From contig JAULBX010005776.1 in the NCBI GenBank assembly GCA_032358255.1, forward strand, positions 62,001 to 126,000: DNA of 64,000 bases, in the 5' to 3' direction. The DNA is from Heterotrichella gracilis (lineage: Eukaryota; Sar; Xanthophyceae; Tribonematales; Xanthonemataceae). Made by a program: the position numbers and the translations under genes. Positions 1 through 10,098 of the stretch are shown piece after piece. The notes under the pieces were generated by a model. That model was not told where the DNA came from, did no database searches, and saw only the letters and a program-made list of their open reading frames with translations. The number at the start of each line of letters is the position of its first letter. Positions within the stretch are counted from its first letter, which is position 1.

Positions 1-2888
1 TTGGAACACACAACCGCCAATCTGCCTATCATCTTCGCCACCTGACTGATAACTTACTTCCCCACCACCTACCCACGCACCCAAGCCCCAACTCACACCG
101 CCCCACCCCACCACCCCGCAGGCCCCCCCCACCTCCACCCTCTCCCTGTCAGACCTGGAAGCCTACTCCTTTGACGCCGCCAGCCAGTCACGCGTGGTGG
201 TGGTGGATGGGCTCATGGTCCCCCAGCTGTCAAGCCTAGACATGGTCCCTGATGGGGTGTATGTGGGCCCGCTGGCGGGGGCGCCGGCAGCAGCGGTGGA
301 GCAGCTGGTGGGTGTCCCTTCAACCCTACATTTTAAACCCTAAACCTCCTAAAGTTGAGGATTTTAAACGGTAGCAGCGGTGGAGCGGCTGGACGGTAGT
401 GCCCATGCATCTCACAGACCTTGACTATCTAAATCTCGAAATTTCTCTGAACCCTGATCCCTGAACGGCAGCCGCGGTGGAGGCAGCTGGTGGAGAGGTA
501 CAAGCGAACCCCTCAAAAGCCTGAACTCTGAGATACATATAGGTCTGAATTCTGAACGGCGGCAAGGGTGGGGCAGCGGGTGGGGTGGTGCCTGGGAGCT
601 TTCCAGCACATATCGTGCTGATCACATGGCATCAATCACGGTCCCATGCCCCCGCACACGCACATTCTGATCACATGCTGATCACATGGCACACATACGG
701 TGCATCCCACTGCTGTTCACATGGCACCAATCGCGCCCATCACATGCCACCTGCACCGTCCGCCCTGACGTCCCCCACACCCCATCCTCACAGGGCAGCC
801 TAGCGGCATCCCGCGGCGGCCCCTTTGCCACCATCAACGGGGCCACCGCCCTGGACGGCGTGTGCGTGTGGGTACCTCAGGGGACGACTGTGGATCAGCC
901 CATCCACGTGCTCTACCTGTCATCAGGTGCGGCTGGGTGGCAATACATGGATGGCAGCGGTGGTGCAGGCACCTCATGTGACATGTATTAGGGCTCTGAT
1001 CATTATTGACCTGCTGAGTTAGGCAACATGGTGACGGAACGTAACCATACTTGCTACTGGATATGAGCAGCCAGCGCCAAGCAGCTATATCCTGGCACAG
1101 CTTGTACCATATTATGACACCACAAAACCGCATTTGCCACCTGGCGTTGTGCAGGCGTGGAGGGCGGCTTGCCCACATCCTCCCCCCGCCTGCTGGTGGT
1201 GCTGGGCAAGGGGGCGGTGGCGCAGGTGGTGGAGGATTTCGGGCCCGCGGGGGCCCCGGGGGGGTATTTCTGCAACGCGGTTGCCGAGATGGTGGTGGGT
1301 GAGGAGGCTGTGCTCACCCACAGCTATGTGCAGCTGCAGGCCCCGGGGTCGTTCCACATGAAGTCCACGCTGGTGAACCAGGTGGGTTTGGGTTGGTGGT
1401 GATGGTGGTGGTGGTGGTGGTGGCGGCGGCGGTGGTACCACTGGTGGTGATGGTGGTAATCGGTGCCAACGCACAGCTCTGTGCAACTACATGCGCCCAG
1501 GGGCACCACATGATTTCAGCTTTGCAACGCCGTAACAAATTTCAACCTTGCGTGAAAGCCTGGAATACCTACTTGCCACAACCAATTGTGACAGCACTTA
1601 AACTCCCTCCCCCACGTAGGCCGCTTCCTCCACCTACTCCCTAACCGACGTGTCCCTGGGATCAAGCCTGTCCCGGCACGATCTGGATATCCGCCAGCTG
1701 GGGGCAGACACAGACACCAACATGCGCCACTTTTTGCTGGCGGGTCCCGGTCACCTCAACGACCTGCACTCCAAGTTGCGCCTGGACTACCCTGGGGGCA
1801 CAGCCAACCAGCTGCACAAGTAGGGTGGAAAACCCTGGCCAATCCCTAGCAAAACTTCCTCGAAACCCTAAACCTTCAAAACCCTATGGGGGGTGCCTGG
1901 ACCACCCTGGCGGCACAACCAACCAGCTGCACAAGTAGGATGAAAACCACTTGCCAAACCCTAAAAACCTGGACCCTGGACCCAGTGCCATGGAGCCCAT
2001 ACTGCAACACCTGGGTGCACTAAAAGCCATGGCGATACACCTGAGATTCTACTTCATTTTTGCCGGCCGCCCACCCCACCCCACCCCACCCCACCCACCC
2101 CGCCCCCAGGTGCATCGTGTCGCACGCCAGCGGGCGCGGCGTGTTTGACGGCAACGTCAAGGTGAACAAGCTGGCGCAGAAGACCGACGCGGGCCAGCTG
2201 TCTCGCAACCTGCTGCTGGTGCCCAAGGCCACTGTGAACGTGAAGCCCAACCTGCAGATCATCGCGGATGACGTCAAGTGCACGCACGGGTGCGCGGTGA
2301 GCGACCTGGAGGAGGAGGAGCTGTTCTACTTCAGGTGGGCAGGGTTTGGGGTGCAGCCCAGGGCGGGGGAATAGTGGTAAAATGGGTTGAAGTCCAATCA
2401 TCTGGTATTGTTGGGGTTTGAAGTTTCATAATCTGGATATCATAGGTGCCAAGTGTACTGACAGGTGTGCGATAAGTGACCTTGAGGAGGAGGAGCAGCT
2501 GTTTTATGTCAGGTGCCAGGGCTGCCCAAGGGTTTAGGGTTAAGGGCTTAGGGCTGGTGCTAGGCATGACGGGCACCCTGCTGACACTTCTGAGTTACTG
2601 AAACGCATGTAACACCCTTACTGACTGGTACCGTCACAGTAAGGCAATACAAGCTGAAAACCTGGACCCCCCAAACCCTATTTATCGGCACTGCGTTCTT
2701 ATCATCACATGTTCTCCTACAGGGCCCGTGGCATCGGCCTGGAGCAGGCTCGCGCCATGATGGTCTACTCCTTTGGGGCCGAGGTGGTACAGGGCCTCAA
2801 GTACCCCGAGCTGACTGGGCGCATGAACAAGGCGGTCAAGGCGGTGCTGGACACTGCCGACATCCTGCACATGGACGAGGTGCTGTAG
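1..2888 (+). CDS. SUFD: SufD-like Fe-S cluster scaffold subunit (5' end missing)
   Basis: Plastid SUF-system protein. SufD partners SufB and SufC in the SufBC2D scaffold that assembles Fe-S clusters. Exons read 122-307, 794-926, 1155-1381, 1620-1819, 2110-2334 and 2723-2888, giving 378 residues with agreeing phases. Usual SufD length suggests that roughly the first 50-100 residues, including any transit peptide, lie left of the window. The family signature is the C-terminal SufB/D beta-helix region, with ADDVKCTHG (about residues 303-311) followed by LEEEELFYFRARGIGLEQA. The middle holds the FATINGATALDG and VVEDFG stretches expected of SufD. SufD is preferred over SufB because the SufB-type N-terminal part is absent and the C-terminus is short. 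Introns 4 and 5 contain exon-edge copies. The TAG right after LHK at 1821 is inside an intron that begins at 1820. Its neighbour is a convergent ankyrin gene. Confidence 0.88.
1780..1947 (+). repeat. Exon-edge copy in SufD intron 4
   Basis: The end of the exon and its donor (1780-1835, coding LDYPGGTANQLHK) recurs at 1895-1947 with few changes, including the GTAGG donor. CCCTAAACC tracts lie between the two copies. Confidence 0.85.
2272..2514 (+). repeat. Exon-edge copy in SufD intron 5
   Basis: Exon end 2275-2340 (AAGTGCACGCACGGGTGCGC and the GAGGAGGAG run up to the donor) recurs at 2451-2514 as AAGTGTACTGACAGGTGTGC plus the same GAG run and a CAGGTGCCAGG donor. The copy has a 3-bp insertion in the GAG run and several substitutions. 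Confidence 0.85.
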
Positions 2889-3860
2889 GAGCACAAGGGT
2901 TGAGGGTATTTAGTAGCTGTTGGCCGCCTCGGTCAAGCCAGTGCTGCTGCATTGCACTTTGGTGATGCGCTGTACTGGAGGGGGTTGCTCACCAGCCGAG
3001 TGACAACTTAGAGGTGTGGTAGAGGTGAATCATGAGATGCTGGACATGGCGCTGTACCTGGGGATACATATATGGGCACGTTTGTTGGTTCGGAGAGCGG
3101 ATTTGGGTGGGCACGTTTGCCACTGGCTGCAAATTGCAAGGTTGCTAATTGAACAAGGACATGGGGGGTGAGCATGAATGGTACAAGCAGGGGTGGGGGA
3201 TGGAGTGGGCTCTGTTGAAATGCTTCAGCTGGTTGCCACTGGGGATTGTGTATAGGATCAATTTGAACTTGAGGGTATTGAGGTCATATTTGGCGACACC
3301 AGTGGAACATGTTGCAACGTACATTTGGTGTAGAAGGGGACACCCAGGGTCGGGAAAGTTTACTCATCAAACGTGCTCATCAGCGTCACTTGGAACATTG
3401 TCAATTGAACACGTGCTGACAGTCTGATGAGTGCTGAACAGTGTTGTCAGCTTGACAAATCCAGGATATGGGTCAGGCACGATATCTCACCACTGCCACA
3501 CAGGGGAGTGTGGGACATCTCCTGGATGGGGTGAGCAGCTGCTGTAAAACTTTACAGTTTCAAGATAGGGTTCCAAAGCCAAGCAGCTGTCAATAAGCCA
3601 TATCACTATCCGCAAACAGTTACAAACAAGAGGCAATGTCAGCCAGAGCGTGCGCAACTACAATTTTGCCTTGTGTGCCTTATGAAGGGCAACAACTGGG
3701 AGGAGCATGTCTGGTACTTACTACTGGAAAGGTGCTACAAGGACACTTGCAAAGGACTAGTTGCAGCTGGCAGCTGAAGCCATACTAAACCGCTGTTGCA
3801 AGGCCATATTCTACGTGACATATGTGCCAGATGGGTTGCTGTATTGCCGAACAGGCCCCC
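2889..3860. other. Convergent intergenic region
   Basis: Holds the 3' UTRs of SufD and the ankyrin gene. No coding exon was recognised; the open frame at 3149-3427 has no family features. A TTACA (TGTAA on the minus strand) at 3620-3624 could be the ankyrin gene's poly(A) signal, since green algae commonly use UGUAA. Confidence 0.5.
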
Positions 3861-4560
3861 TCACGTGAAGCCAGACATTGCACCGGGGTCCCCGCTCTCC
3901 AGCTTCTGGTCCTCCTCCTTGCGCCACTCCATGAAGTCCTTGTGGGGCCTGGGGTGGTGCTTCCAGCAGTCCTTGGAGTAAAAGTCAGTGACCTTGGGGA
4001 TGTGGTCCTGCACCAGCACGTCGCCCCCCTCCTTGTTGGCCCCATTCTCCTCCAGATACTCCATCATCTCGGCCTGCAAAAGGGTTCTTCCTGAGGTCAG
4101 TGGTGCTGTCAACCACCTACGTATCTCCCCTGTAGTTCCTGCTTTTTCTGGTTTACAAAACGACGATGTGTATGTTCTGGCACACACAGAAGATGGAAAA
4201 TGTTGTCACCTGGTCCATGTTCTTGGCCCAGTGCCAGGGACGGTCCCCGGCGTTGTTGCTGGCGTTAATTTTCGCCCCCATAGAGAGCAGCAGCTGGGCC
4301 CCTTCCACCCAGCCCTCGTAGGCCGCGAAGTGCAGGGGGGTGTTGCCTGCTGCCTCCACCTCGTTCACGCTGTTGCCCTCCTCAACCAGCTTGAAGACGG
4401 CGTCCATGTCCCGGTTGCAGATAGCGTGGTGCATGGCCATCTTGCCAACGCGGCCCTGCGCGCGTGTGCAGCCCCCGCCATCTGATTTGATGCCGGTTGG
4501 GCCCTTCCAGTCGACGAAGGGGCCCTCCACGTTCTTCCACCAGGGGTTGTTGGACACCAT
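3861..4560 (-). CDS. Small ankyrin-repeat protein
   Basis: Two exons, 4560-4210 and 4073-3861, joined in phase, give 187 residues. The start is the ATG at 4560 (MVSNNPWWKNVEG). Longer upstream reading frames exist but have no coding character. Residues about 40-130 form two to three ankyrin repeats: MAMHHAICNRDMDAVFKLVE, then GNTPLHFAAYEGWVEGAQLL, then a GDRPWHWAKNMDQAEMMEYL repeat that crosses the intron. The tail is unusual and rich in W, H and charged residues, with DCWKHHPRPHKDFMEW near residue 160. There is no signal peptide or membrane segment. Ankyrin repeats bind proteins, but the partner cannot be inferred. It is divergent from DVR, with 553 bp between start codons. Confidence 0.78.
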
Positions 4561-5113
4561 CGTGAGACAAGGAAAAGGCCACAAAAGGGTGGGTTCAACT
4601 AGGTGAGGTTGAGAGGTGCAAAGGGTTGCACCAAGCACTGGCTGTAACAAAAACCGCTTGGCAATATGAGTTGGGCGAAACACCGGTTGGCAATGGCGGT
4701 ATGCGGGGCACCCAACCCCTAACAAGAAGGACTGCGGGGTTGAAGGGTCAATTGCCTGACATTTACCCGTACTTTACGAGCTTTCTCGGTTACTGAACTC
4801 TTGTTGCAACCTGGTTGTCTAACAGACGCTGGTGCCACATGCACGCATGCCTGGGCCCACGAAACCCTGGTGCATACCCTAGCCACGTGGCGCCACCACG
4901 CTTGCCGCAGGCATATCTTATCTGAGCTCGCCTACAACATGCATGCACAGCGCAAACATATCTGCCCGAGGCACAGCTACTCTACAGCCCATATTCCAGT
5001 CAGCTGCCTGCTGGTCCTCTGTTTAGACACGCAGCGATCGTCCTCCGCTATCTGTCACCGGTCGACTCAAACAGTGGGCAGTTCAGATTGGTGACTGAGA
5101 CACACCCAACACG
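4561..5113. promoter_or_regulatory. Divergent promoter region, ankyrin gene / DVR
   Basis: 553 bp between the two start codons must carry both 5' UTRs and promoters. No TATA box or defined element can be named with confidence. Confidence 0.4.
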
Positions 5114-8100
5114 ATGCAGGCCCTACTCTCCTACAGGTCTCCAGTGGCCTGCGCTGCACCTGGCGTGTCGTGTAGAAACCTGTCAGCACCCCATGTCACA
5201 CCTCTGAGGAGGCAACAGCACGCATTTGTGCCGTTGAAGGCTGGGCGCAGCAAGGTGAGTGAGCGAGGGTGCCACCCGTTAACAAGGCAGGGTTGGGGAA
5301 GCAGTTGCTCGATGTCACTGGCTACTGCACAGATCTGGGACACTTTTTAATCACTTGTGGCATACTGTGATTGAGGTTGGGTGAAATCCAGGGAGTTGGC
5401 CCTAGGGTTACAGGGGGCGCTGTCCAAACCAGGCACACACAGCAGGAGGCTAGTTGGAGGCTAGCTGATACCAAGGTCCCTCAAGAGGCATTTTTAGACC
5501 AGTAACCTCCCTTTTATTGCTGCAGCAGCGGTTTGCTGGCCAGCTACTAACACGCAGGAGCGCACAAGTCTGCACGGCAGCAGCAGCAGCAGTAGACTAC
5601 CGCCAACGAGACCCCAAGGATGTGCGCGTGCTGGTGGTGGGCGCCACTGGCTACATCGGCAAGTTCGTGGTGAAGGAGTTTGTGCAGCGGGGGTACCAGG
5701 TGGTGGCCTTCGCCCGCGAGAAGAGCGGGATCAAGGGCAAGAACGACATGGAGGCAACGAAGCAGGTGGGGCGCTGGGAGGGAGCGCACGCCACTTGAGT
5801 TATTTTCCTGCATGGATGAACAGCCATTCCGGCTTCAAACTGCACGGGTTGCTGGGGCTATATTTACAGCCACAGCCACAGGCAGCGGGAGAGGACCAGA
5901 CACAGATGTCACCCACTCACACCTACACCACACCACACCACACACACCACACTCATCCACAACCACAGCCGCGCCCGCACCCAAACCCCCACCCCACATA
6001 CGCCACCTGCAAGCCACTCCTCCCCATCCACCTACACCACCTTACCAAACCCCCCCTCCCGCCCCCGCCGCAGGAGTTCCCAGGTGCCGACGTGCGCTTT
6101 GGCAACGTGACCGACATGGACTCCCTGCGCAGCGTGGCCTTCAAGGAGCCGGTGGATGTGGTGGTGTCGTGCCTGGCCAGCAGGACGGGAGGCATCGTAC
6201 GTTTGTAGGGTTAGGGTGAACTCTTATCGGACCCCTGGTGAACCCTTGTGTAGGGTTGGGTTGAAGGGGGACGTGGTTAGTGTCGTGCCTGGCCAGCTGG
6301 ACACGAGGCATCTTGTGTGTGTAGGGTTTGGGGTGAACCCTTGATGAACCCTTGTGGAGGGTATTTTGTCTAATCGCGCCAAACCGCAGACACACTGGCA
6401 TATGCTCCCTACATGCAAGCATCGCACACCCCTGCAGAAAGAATCCTCCAAGAGGGAGGTTGTTTACCACGCCACACTCATACCTCTACTTTGAACCCTT
6501 AACCCCTTGGGCTGTGCTCTTGCCCAGCCTGCACAGCGCCATAACAAAACTTTACCCATACACTAGGTAAATCACCCTCACCCTGATGCACACGACCACC
6601 TCTGCATCTGCAGAAAGACTCCTGGGAGGTTGACTACCAAGCCACCCTCAACACCCTGGAGGCCGCGCGCCAGTGCGGTGCGGGCCACTTTGTGCTCCTG
6701 TCAGCCATATGCGTGCAGCGGCCGCTGCTGGAGTTCCAGCGCGCCAAGCTGGCATTCGAGCAGAAGCTGATGGAGGCGAGCGACATCACGCACTCCATTG
6801 TGCGGCCAACAGCTTTCTTCAAGTCGCTGTCGGGGCAGGTGGGGTTTGGGAACGGGGTTGCACTATCTACCTCCCCATTATGGAAAAATAATATGCAATT
6901 TGTAAGGAAGATGATTAAACCTTGTTACTCTAGACTCGGGAGTAGACGCAGTGTAGAGCAACAAGCAGATTGTGCTACCTATGGGTGTCGGAGCAGACCC
7001 CCGACCTCCATCCTCATGTGCGAGGTGGATATCGTGAGAATGGGCAAGCCAAATGCTATGTGCACCCACCCACCCACCTCTCACCCCCATGTGCCAGGTG
7101 GACATCGTGAAGAAGGGCAACCCCTACGTCATGTTTGGCGACGGCACCCTGGCTGCTTGCAAGCCAATCAGCGAGAAGGACCTGGCGTCGTTTATTGCTG
7201 ACTGTGCACAGGAGCAGGACAAAATCAACAAAGTACTGCCCATAGGAGGTGAGGAGTCTGCTGGACGCGCAAACCTTGAACCCTAACTAGTGGTCAGGTC
7301 ATGGGACGCACAAACCCTGAACCCTAACTAATGGTCAGGTCATGGGATGCACAAACCCTGAATCCAAACTAGTCATCTTGTTGTGTGCCATATACGGAGT
7401 TGTGGGTGGGTGGGAGGAGGACAGGGGCTCGTTCATGGCTCATTGTGCACAGGATTAGGACAAGGTCAACAAAGTGCTGCCCATAAGAGGTAGGACCCAC
7501 GGGACATGCCATGTCATCAAATGGCGTGATTCATGTCATTGTGAATAAATGTGTGAGTCATTTGACGCGCCATGTCCTCATGTCATTTGGTGGGAGGTGG
7601 GCCCATTGCTGTCTCCCTCAAAACCCTACCCAAACCTCTACATAAAACTCCCTTTCCTCGCACGTCCCACTAGGGCGCTGACCTCCTGAACCCGTCCCCA
7701 AACCCTACCAAAACCCTCTCCAACCCCTCCCGCAGGCCCGGGCGAGGCCATGACTGCCCTTGACCAAGCCAAGCTGCTGTTTGAGATCACTGGCCAGAAG
7801 CCAAAGTATTTCCCAGTGCCTGTGGCGCTCATGGATGGCATCATCAGCATCTTCGACTGGCTAGCGGGGGTGTTCCCGGCACTGGAGGTGAGGGGGATGC
7901 AGGGCATAGGGTTAGGGTTTAGGGGACTCTTTTAACCCCTTAACATCTTTGAATGGCTGACGGGGGTGTTCCCGGCACTTGGAAGTGATTGGAACAGGGA
8001 GGAGGAAGGACTTGTTGCCTGAAAATGCGCTTGCTATGTGTACATGTGGTGACTGGCAGACATACACGGTTTAGAGTCTATTATGACCACTAAACACCTA

Positions 8101-8506
8101 AATAGTACCACTGTGGAGTGGCTGGGGAATTCTTCCTGCCAAATCCACCCCCACCTCCCGCCCCATCCATGTACCCACCCACCCTCACACCCACCCCAGT
8201 CCCACAGGACTCTGCAGAGTTTGCTGAAATCAACAAATACTACGCCATAAACCCTATTAGGGTTCTGGGGGAATATTAATAATAATATATCATGTTCCAC
8301 CCCCACAGGATTCTGCAGAGTTTGCCAAGATCGGCAAGTACTATGCTGTAGAGTCCATGCTGGTGTGGGACCCAGTCAAGGGGGAGTATGATGCGGATGC
8401 CACGCCCAGCTATGGGGAGGACACCCTAGAAGGGTTTTGGAAGGTGGCGGTGAAGGAGGGACTGGCTGGGCAGGAGCTTGGGGACCAAGCGGCGTTCCTG
8501 GGGTAA
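5114..8506 (+). CDS. DVR: Divinyl chlorophyllide a 8-vinyl-reductase, plastid
   Basis: Reduces the 8-vinyl group of divinyl (proto)chlorophyllide to ethyl with NADPH, a late step of chlorophyll synthesis in the plastid. Seven exons: 5114-5254, 5526-5765, 6074-6196, 6614-6838, 7098-7248, 7736-7887 and 8309-8506; 409 residues, all phases agree. Residues 1 to about 70 are a transit peptide rich in A, S and R, split by intron 1. [11 protein letters not shown] at about 82-92 is the NAD(P)-binding Rossmann glycine motif of atypical short-chain dehydrogenases. DVR-family blocks follow in order: [85 protein letters not shown] and [10 protein letters not shown]. This matches plant DVR along its whole length. 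At least six exon-edge copies lie in its introns, more than in any other gene here. Confidence 0.96.
6164..6340 (+). repeat. Exon-edge copy, DVR exon 3 end
   Basis: GTGTCGTGCCTGGCCAGC plus the exon end, donor and following TAGGGTT (6164-6225) recurs at 6279-6340 in intron 3 as GTGTCGTGCCTGGCCAGCTG, again followed by TAGGGTTTGGGGTGAACCC. Confidence 0.85.
6431..6660 (+). repeat. Exon-edge copy, DVR exon 4 start
   Basis: The acceptor and exon start at 6608-6660 (CTGCAGAAAGACTCC...GGGAGGTTGACTACCA) has a degraded copy upstream at 6431-6495 (CTGCAGAAAGAATCC...GGGAGGTTGTTTACCA), complete with its own CTGCAG acceptor. Confidence 0.82.
7015..7135 (+). repeat. Exon-edge copy, DVR exon 5 start
   Basis: The exon start GTGGACATCGTGAAGAAGGG at 7098 is preceded by a copy at 7025-7060, GTGGATATCGTGAGAATGGG, which is followed by a partial CAACCCCTACGTC-like match. 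Confidence 0.78.
7190..7495 (+). repeat. Exon-edge copy, DVR exon 5 end
   Basis: Exon end 7193-7252 (GTGCACAGGAGCAGGACAAA...CTGCCCATAGGAGGT) recurs at 7445-7492 (GTGCACAGGATTAGGACAAG...CTGCCCATAAGAGGT) in intron 5. Confidence 0.85.
7264..7374 (+). repeat. 41-bp tandem repeat with telomere-like core
   Basis: About 2.7 copies (7264-7304, 7305-7345, 7346-7374) of a 41-bp unit containing CAAACCCTGAACCCTAACTA and GGTCAGGTCATGG, just after the exon 5 donor of DVR. Confidence 0.88.
7845..7985 (+). repeat. Exon-edge copy, DVR exon 6 end
   Basis: Exon end 7852-7890 (TTCGACTGGCTAGCGGGGGT, then GTTCCCGGCACTGGAGGTG) recurs at 7948-7988 (TTTGAATGGCTGACGGGGGT, then GTTCCCGGCACTTGGAAGTG). A TAGGGTTAGGGTTTAGGG tract lies between them. 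Confidence 0.85.
8198..8352 (+). repeat. Exon-edge copy, DVR exon 7 start
   Basis: The acceptor and exon start at 8300-8352 (CCCACAGGATTCTGCAGAG) has a copy at 8202-8255 (CCCACAGGACTCTGCAGAG) that would still read [14 protein letters not shown]. The copy keeps a usable CACAG acceptor. Confidence 0.87.
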
Positions 8507-10098
8507 TGAGGGTGGTGGTGGGTGGGATGGGGTGGGGTGGCGAGGGCTCGCTTGGGAAGGGGAATGACGTGGGGAAGGGGGAGGTATTTGTAGGTGCAAT
8601 GTGATGTTGGAAGGAGAGTAGTGGATGTCGGGGTGGGTTTTCCTGCTGGAATTTTAAATGCAAGGCTTTCAGGGAAAACAAGCTTGGAAGGCCATGGCAT
8701 CATGGTTGAACCTCATCAAATTTTGGTGTGATACTGTATATGACACCCGGTAGTATCACTGCATATCATATTTCAGATGATGAGCAGTGCTTTCTGCAGA
8801 TGATGCACTACATGCTGACTTCAATGAGCTCTAGATGTGACAGTTAGTAATGTTCACTGGCACATTCTGGCAGCCATGGCTGCAGCCTGGCTGACGTCAC
8901 ACACAAATTGCCACCCATTGGATTGACCAGGAATTTGCCGCAATTATTGTTCATTTTACCATCTGATGCAACCTATTCATCCATCGGATATATGGATCCA
9001 TTCAATGGATACCATCCATAGATCTCGAGGTCTCCAATGCTTCCCCAAAGCCATGCTGTGTGGGTTATGTGTGGCAGACTCGGCCAGCAGTACTCGCCAA
9101 TAGACTCAGTCTGTGGCAGTCAGCCCCAGGACCTGGTGACGATGCTTAGCTCTCAGACTGTCGCAGTAGCTGGCATTGGCAATGCGCCTGCGTTCCGCCT
9201 GGCGAGGGCCCCACATTCTGCCATGATTGAACCGAGAACCGCGTGCCCAATTACTGCGGATGTTGACATTGAACTACAATGCAAGAGTTTTTCTTGCACT
9301 GTAGTTACAAAAGGCACATATTAGTATATTATTGCCAATCATAGGCTACTGCAGTGCAGTGCCACGGGCAAGTAAATTTGCCATGCACTGCAATTGGCTG
9401 TCCCCGAAGATCAAGCAAACACGCTGAATATAATAAGTGACCCTCTTCCACATGGGAGGACAGCTTGAATATGAAACCTAAAAACGCGGCGTGGTTTGCA
9501 GGACTACAGTAAGTTAAACTGGCAATGCAGGTATCTGCCCCCTCATCGACTCGTTGCGCACTATGCTAAAATATCCAGCACATATGTTCAAGTACGTGCA
9601 CATCAATTGCAATACAATTTGCCTTCAATTGTTTTGTTAAGTCTGCTCATCCCATAACCTGCTGCCCATGGATTGCTTGCCAGTGTCTTTCAGCACCCAA
9701 AACCATCAAGCACAGCCTTTCACAAGCTGGGAATCCCAACCCAACCCATCACCTCCCTCCCAGTAAACCGCCCACTCGCCACCCACGGCCACCCCATCCA
9801 CAAAATGACCCTCAACCCAGACATTCAATGTTCACCGCATAGAAAAGCGCAAGGAGGCATATTAGGTACCACTGTGTGACAATCCATTCGGGGCAACGGC
9901 ACCCATGTGGGCTGTTTCCTTCCGCCATGCTACCATACCCATCGCCCTCGCACCCATCGGGTCCAATGCCAACACCAGGGTGGTATGCTGCCAAGTCCAA
10001 ACCACCAATGCTGAGAAAAGTATGGATCCCACATTTGCCCCCTCATTCCCTAATGAGCTTCGAATCAATCCCACATGTGCTCCCTCCAGAGAGGGCGC
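8507..10098. other. Convergent intergenic region, DVR / PGRL1
   Basis: 1.6 kb holding both 3' UTRs. Open frames at 9037-9324 and 9673-9879 show no domain or splice context and are treated as chance. A foldback at 9273-9305 is listed separately. Confidence 0.5.
9273..9305. other. Short foldback (hairpin)
   Basis: ACTACAATGCAAGA (9273-9286) and TCTTGCACTGTAGT (9292-9305) are inverted with one mismatch and a 5-base loop. An imperfect second inverted pair (TGCAGTGCAGTGCC / GCCATGCACTGCA) follows at about 9351-9392. Confidence 0.7.

Noticed and set aside
1819-1823. Early stop ending SufD after LHK
   Set aside because: The TAG is part of a GTAGGG donor. The reading frame continues in phase at 2110 with conserved SufD sequence.
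8200-8265. Alternative DVR last exon
   Set aside because: The copy reads [14 protein letters not shown] but then enters non-conserved sequence; the copy at 8309 continues with full DVR homology.
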